A stretch of DNA of 64,000 nucleotides from JAJPXC01 sp964520525. Its GTDB lineage: Bacteria; Bacteroidota; Bacteroidia; Bacteroidales; Muribaculaceae. A model generated the notes under the pieces. That model saw only the letters and a program-made list of their open reading frames with translations. It ran no database searches and was not told the DNA's origin. Positions 61,395 through 64,000 of the stretch are shown here, in pieces. The translations under genes were made by a program, and so were the position numbers. Positions within the stretch are counted from its first letter, which is position 1. Every line of letters begins with the position of its first letter. The stretch spans positions 1 to 64,000 of the forward strand of contig CAZFNR010000006.1 in the NCBI GenBank assembly GCA_964520525.1. Direction: 5' to 3'.

Positions 61395-62696
61395 ATGACA
61401 ACAACAATATTACTACAATCGTCGGCGATGGGTCCGACAATACTGGCAGGAGTGGGATTTTTCCTTGCGATAACCCTCCTGTTGGTGGCCGTGCTGCTGA
61501 TAGCCAAACGTTTTCTGGTTCACTCCGGAAAGGTTAAGATAACGCTCAACGACAGCAAAGAGATATTGGCCGACTCAGGCAAAAGCCTTTTGTCGACATT
61601 TGCAGACCAAAACATATTCCTTCCGTCGGCTTGCGGCGGCAAGGGTAGCTGCGCACAATGCCGATGCCAAGTGTTTGAGGGCGGGGGCGACATCCTCCCC
61701 ACCGAGACCGTTCACTTCTCACGCAAAGAAATCAAAGACCACTGGCGATTAGGCTGTCAGGTTAAAGTGAAGGAGGATATGAAAGTCGGCGTTCCGGAAT
61801 CAATCCTCGACATCAAGGAGTGGGAGTGTGAGGTCATATCAAACAAAAATGTGGCCACGTTCATCAAAGAGTTTATCGTGGCACTGCCGCCTGGTGAGCA
61901 TATGAATTTCATACCCGGCTCTTATGCGCAAATCAAAATTCCACCCTATGAGATGGACTACGACAAGGATATCGACAAGTCGTTGATAGGGGCGGAGTAT
62001 CTTCCGGCATGGGAGAGATTCGGGCTTTTCACGCTAAAATGCAAGAATACGGAGACAACCGTACGCGCCTACTCGATGGCCAATTACCCGGCCGAGGGCG
62101 ACCGCATTATGCTGACGGTGCGCATAGCGACACCGCCGTTCAAACCGAAACCTCAGACCGGTTTCATGGATGTCATGCCGGGAATAGCATCAAGCTATAT
62201 CTTCACGCTTAAGCCGGGCGACAAGGTGATGATGAGTGGTCCCTATGGAGACTTCCACCCCATCTTCGACTCGAAAAACGAAATGATGTGGATAGGCGGC
62301 GGCGCAGGTATGGCACCGCTGCGCGCCCAAATCATGCACATGACAAAGACTCTCCACACTACCGACCGCGTCATGAACTACTTCTACGGTGCCCGCGCCC
62401 TCAACGAAGTGTTCTATCTCGACGACTTCTTGCGGCTTGAGAAGGAGTTCCCCAACTTCAAGTTCCACCTTGCCCTCGACCGCCCCGACCCGGCTGCCGA
62501 TGCCGCCGGGGTGAAATACACCCCTGGATTTGTCCACCAAGTTATCTATGACACCTATCTAAAGAACCATCCCGCTCCTGAGGATATAGAGTACTATATG
62601 TGCGGTCCCGGCCCGATGAGCAATGCAGTCAACAAGATGCTTGACTCGCTCGGTGTTGACAAGGAGAATATCCACTATGACAACTTCGGCGGCTGA
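61395..62696 (+). CDS. nqrF: Na+-NQR subunit F
   Basis: NqrF takes electrons from NADH and passes them via FAD to the 2Fe-2S centre. The 433 residues have an N-terminal helix (about residues 20-38), a ferredoxin domain with Cys80, Cys86, Cys89 and Cys121 (CGGKGSCAQC), an FAD domain with RAYSMANYP, and an NADH domain (WIGGGAGMAPLRAQ). Complete and the last gene of the operon. Confidence 0.96.
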   Translation: MTTTILLQSSAMGPTILAGVGFFLAITLLLVAVLLIAKRFLVHSGKVKITLNDSKEILADSGKSLLSTFADQNIFLPSACGGKGSCAQCRCQVFEGGGDILPTETVHFSRKEIKDHWRLGCQVKVKEDMKVGVPESILDIKEWECEVISNKNVATFIKEFIVALPPGEHMNFIPGSYAQIKIPPYEMDYDKDIDKSLIGAEYLPAWERFGLFTLKCKNTETTVRAYSMANYPAEGDRIMLTVRIATPPFKPKPQTGFMDVMPGIASSYIFTLKPGDKVMMSGPYGDFHPIFDSKNEMMWIGGGAGMAPLRAQIMHMTKTLHTTDRVMNYFYGARALNEVFYLDDFLRLEKEFPNFKFHLALDRPDPAADAAGVKYTPGFVHQVIYDTYLKNHPAPEDIEYYMCGPGPMSNAVNKMLDSLGVDKENIHYDNFGG

Positions 62697-62734
62697 CTCT
62701 GAACGCTCTAAAACAACAAATCATAAAGACTATT

Positions 62735-63175
62735 ATGGAGAAACTTCTTAAATGTCTGATACTGACAATAATGGCAGTCGTGGCATTGCCATCGTGCAAC
62801 AAAGACAGCGATGATGAGCCTAACGACGTCATCAGCAAGGAGCAATTGGCAGGGACATGGGAAGCCAAGCAGGTTTTGGTCAATGGGCAATGGATTGACA
62901 CATCGTCTGACAGTTCATTGGCCTTCACGGCTACGTTCTATGCCGACGGGCGTTACCATGGCTCCGGGTCGGTGGCTGAAGGTTGGGGGAACTATGTCAT
63001 CAAGGGCGATCAAGTGAACGTATTGTATGAAGGTGCAGTTTCGCTCACTTATAAGGTACAGTCATTCAATGGCAACAACGCTCAGGTGACCATAACCAGG
63101 GGCGCATCGGTGACCACAGTCGTTATCACCAAGACGAGCGGCTCGACAATAGTCCCCGGCGAGCCTGAGGCATAG
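62735..63175 (+). CDS. Lipocalin-like lipoprotein
   Basis: The 146-residue product has a lipoprotein signal with the lipid-attachment cysteine in VALPSC, then a small beta-rich domain beginning ISKEQLAGTWEAKQVLV, a pattern seen in Bacteroidales lipocalin-like proteins. It starts 38 bases after nqrF and may be cotranscribed. No specific function can be given. Confidence 0.78.
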   Translation: MEKLLKCLILTIMAVVALPSCNKDSDDEPNDVISKEQLAGTWEAKQVLVNGQWIDTSSDSSLAFTATFYADGRYHGSGSVAEGWGNYVIKGDQVNVLYEGAVSLTYKVQSFNGNNAQVTITRGASVTTVVITKTSGSTIVPGEPEA

Positions 63176-63199
63176 GCAACGACGGTAAAATAAGCACAG

Positions 63200-63257
63200 C
63201 AATCCCGGAGGCTCAGGCGGTTTTACACGCTTCGCTTCCGGGATTGTCTTGTTTTTT
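63200..63257 (+). terminator. Terminator after the lipocalin-like gene
   Basis: CAATCCCGGA (63200-63209) pairs with TCCGGGATTG (63237-63246), then TCTTGTTTTTT. It closes the nqr-side transcript. Confidence 0.85.
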
Positions 63258-63268
63258 CAAAAGATGGG

Positions 63269-64000
63269 TCAGATGCGGTCGAGCACGGTTGCAATAAGGT
63301 CATGCATCGCCGTCTTGTAGTTAGGCGTTACATCGTGTCGCATACGATTGGCTATGATGGAGCAGACAGTCATGGCCCGATGGCCAAGCAGACGGCTCAA
63401 TCCCTGCAATGGGGCTGACTCCATCTCATAGTTGGTAATGCGGCGGCCTCGATGGAGGAATGTCTCGATGCGGCTGTTAAGGTCGGGATTGGCCAACGGG
63501 ATACGCAACTCGCGCCCTTGGGGTCCGTAGAATCCGACGGCCGATATGGTATTGCCGCGAACCATGTCGCTGCCGCCAATCTGTTTGACAAGGTTCTCAT
63601 CGGCATTCACGACATAGGGTTTGGCCCAAAGCGGATTCCAGCCGGTGTGTTCACATAAAGCGTTTTCAAAATCGATGTCGGCCACTGAATCGCGCCCGGC
63701 ATAGTAGTTCAACACACCGTCGAAACCGATGGCTTTCTCGGCTATGACGGGTGTACCGACAATCAGTTCGGGCTGCAGCGCGCCAGACGTGCCGATGCGC
63801 ACCATCGATAGGGTGCGATGGGAGTCCTTTACCTCACGGGTAGCGAAATCAATGTTGGCGAGAGCGTCAAGCTCATTGATGACGATGTCGATGTTGTCCG
63901 GGCCGATTCCGTGACTGAGACACATTATCGGTTTCCCTTTATAGGTGCCGCCGATGGTATGGAACTCGCGCGACTGCACCTCAAAATCGCGTGTATCGAA
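63269..64000 (-). CDS. Nucleoside phosphorylase (uridine phosphorylase-like), partial
   Basis: The C-terminal 243 residues are in the window and the gene continues past its right edge, as the frame stays open to base 64000 (FDTRDFE precedes the first internal GTG at 63979). Motifs ICMLSHGIG-like (KPIMCLSHGIGPDNIDI), MVRIGTSGAL and NYEMESA are those of the PNP/UDP family; the last holds the substrate-binding Met-Glu pair. Uridine phosphorylase is the likely activity, but other nucleosides are possible. Confidence 0.9.
   Translation of the reverse strand, partial: FDTRDFEVQSREFHTIGGTYKGKPIMCLSHGIGPDNIDIVINELDALANIDFATREVKDSHRTLSMVRIGTSGALQPELIVGTPVIAEKAIGFDGVLNYYAGRDSVADIDFENALCEHTGWNPLWAKPYVVNADENLVKQIGGSDMVRGNTISAVGFYGPQGRELRIPLANPDLNSRIETFLHRGRRITNYEMESAPLQGLSRLLGHRAMTVCSIIANRMRHDVTPNYKTAMHDLIATVLDRI

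Noticed and set aside
1..64000. CRISPR array, phage, insertion sequence or integron
   Set aside because: No spaced direct repeats, transposase, integrase or flanking inverted repeats were seen.

Overview
This window reads as one continuous stretch of a Bacteroidales chromosome, most like a gut Muribaculaceae or Bacteroides relative. The evidence is repeated use of the Bacteroidetes promoter motif (TTG or TTTG, about 19-20 bases, then TAnnTTTG), near absence of Shine-Dalgarno sequences, an RprX/RprY-type two-component pair, a full Na+-NQR operon, an ExbB-ExbD-ExbD-TonB cluster, secreted proteins with short Bacteroidales C-terminal sorting-like tails, and families almost confined to this phylum (DUF4924, DUF6377, PCMD/calycin-like). 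Species identity cannot be settled from the sequence alone. I see no phage, insertion sequence, CRISPR array or rRNA.

Layout. 1-3354: tRNA-Gln, a DUF4924 protein, rmlD and prfC. 3381-6345 (minus): purU-hisH-hisA-hisF, a partial histidine operon led by a formyl-THF deformylase. 6493-9514 (minus): a TerD-domain protein, an acidic protein, rsmI and a coiled-coil lipoprotein. 9903-11480 (minus): a membrane-bound DUF6377 TPR/HTH regulator. 11769-15927: mltG, a DUF2007 protein, an AI-2E family permease and an MFS transporter. 16015-21609 (minus): a five-gene MacAB-TolC-like exporter (ATPase, two permeases, adaptor, outer-membrane factor). 21799-22107: an intergenic transcription unit with its own promoter, a long-range paired structure and a terminator, which looks like an unannotated structured ncRNA. 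22240-25137: a secreted GH13 alpha-amylase with an exact in-frame 198-bp tandem duplication. 25271-40254 (plus): lepA, nhaA, rprXY-like pair, an SPFH protein, uvrB, a YgiQ radical SAM enzyme, dnaE and trxA. 40312-45325 (minus): ribBA, a double-length LptF/LptG permease and a secreted PCMD/calycin-like protein. 45458-48354 (plus): a C45-type Ntn hydrolase, a GldB-like lipoprotein and a thioredoxin-fold protein lacking the CxxC. 48470-52764 (minus): an FKBP, a large TPR protein and glutamate dehydrogenase. 53048-56319 (minus): tonB, exbD, exbD, exbB. 56797-62696 (plus): nqrABCDEF. 62735-64000: a lipocalin-like lipoprotein and the 3' part of a nucleoside phosphorylase.

How it fits together. Most of the window is housekeeping: translation (prfC, lepA, rsmI), replication and repair (dnaE, uvrB), amino-acid and cofactor synthesis (his, purU, ribBA, gdhA) and envelope work (mltG, LptF/G, TolC exporter). 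The NQR operon and nhaA suggest sodium-coupled energetics, and the ExbB/ExbD/TonB proteins would energise the TonB-dependent import typical of this phylum. The items most worth a second look are the structured RNA at 21836-22107, the exact duplication in the amylase, and the diverged TerD protein in a translation-linked locus without the rest of a tellurite cluster.
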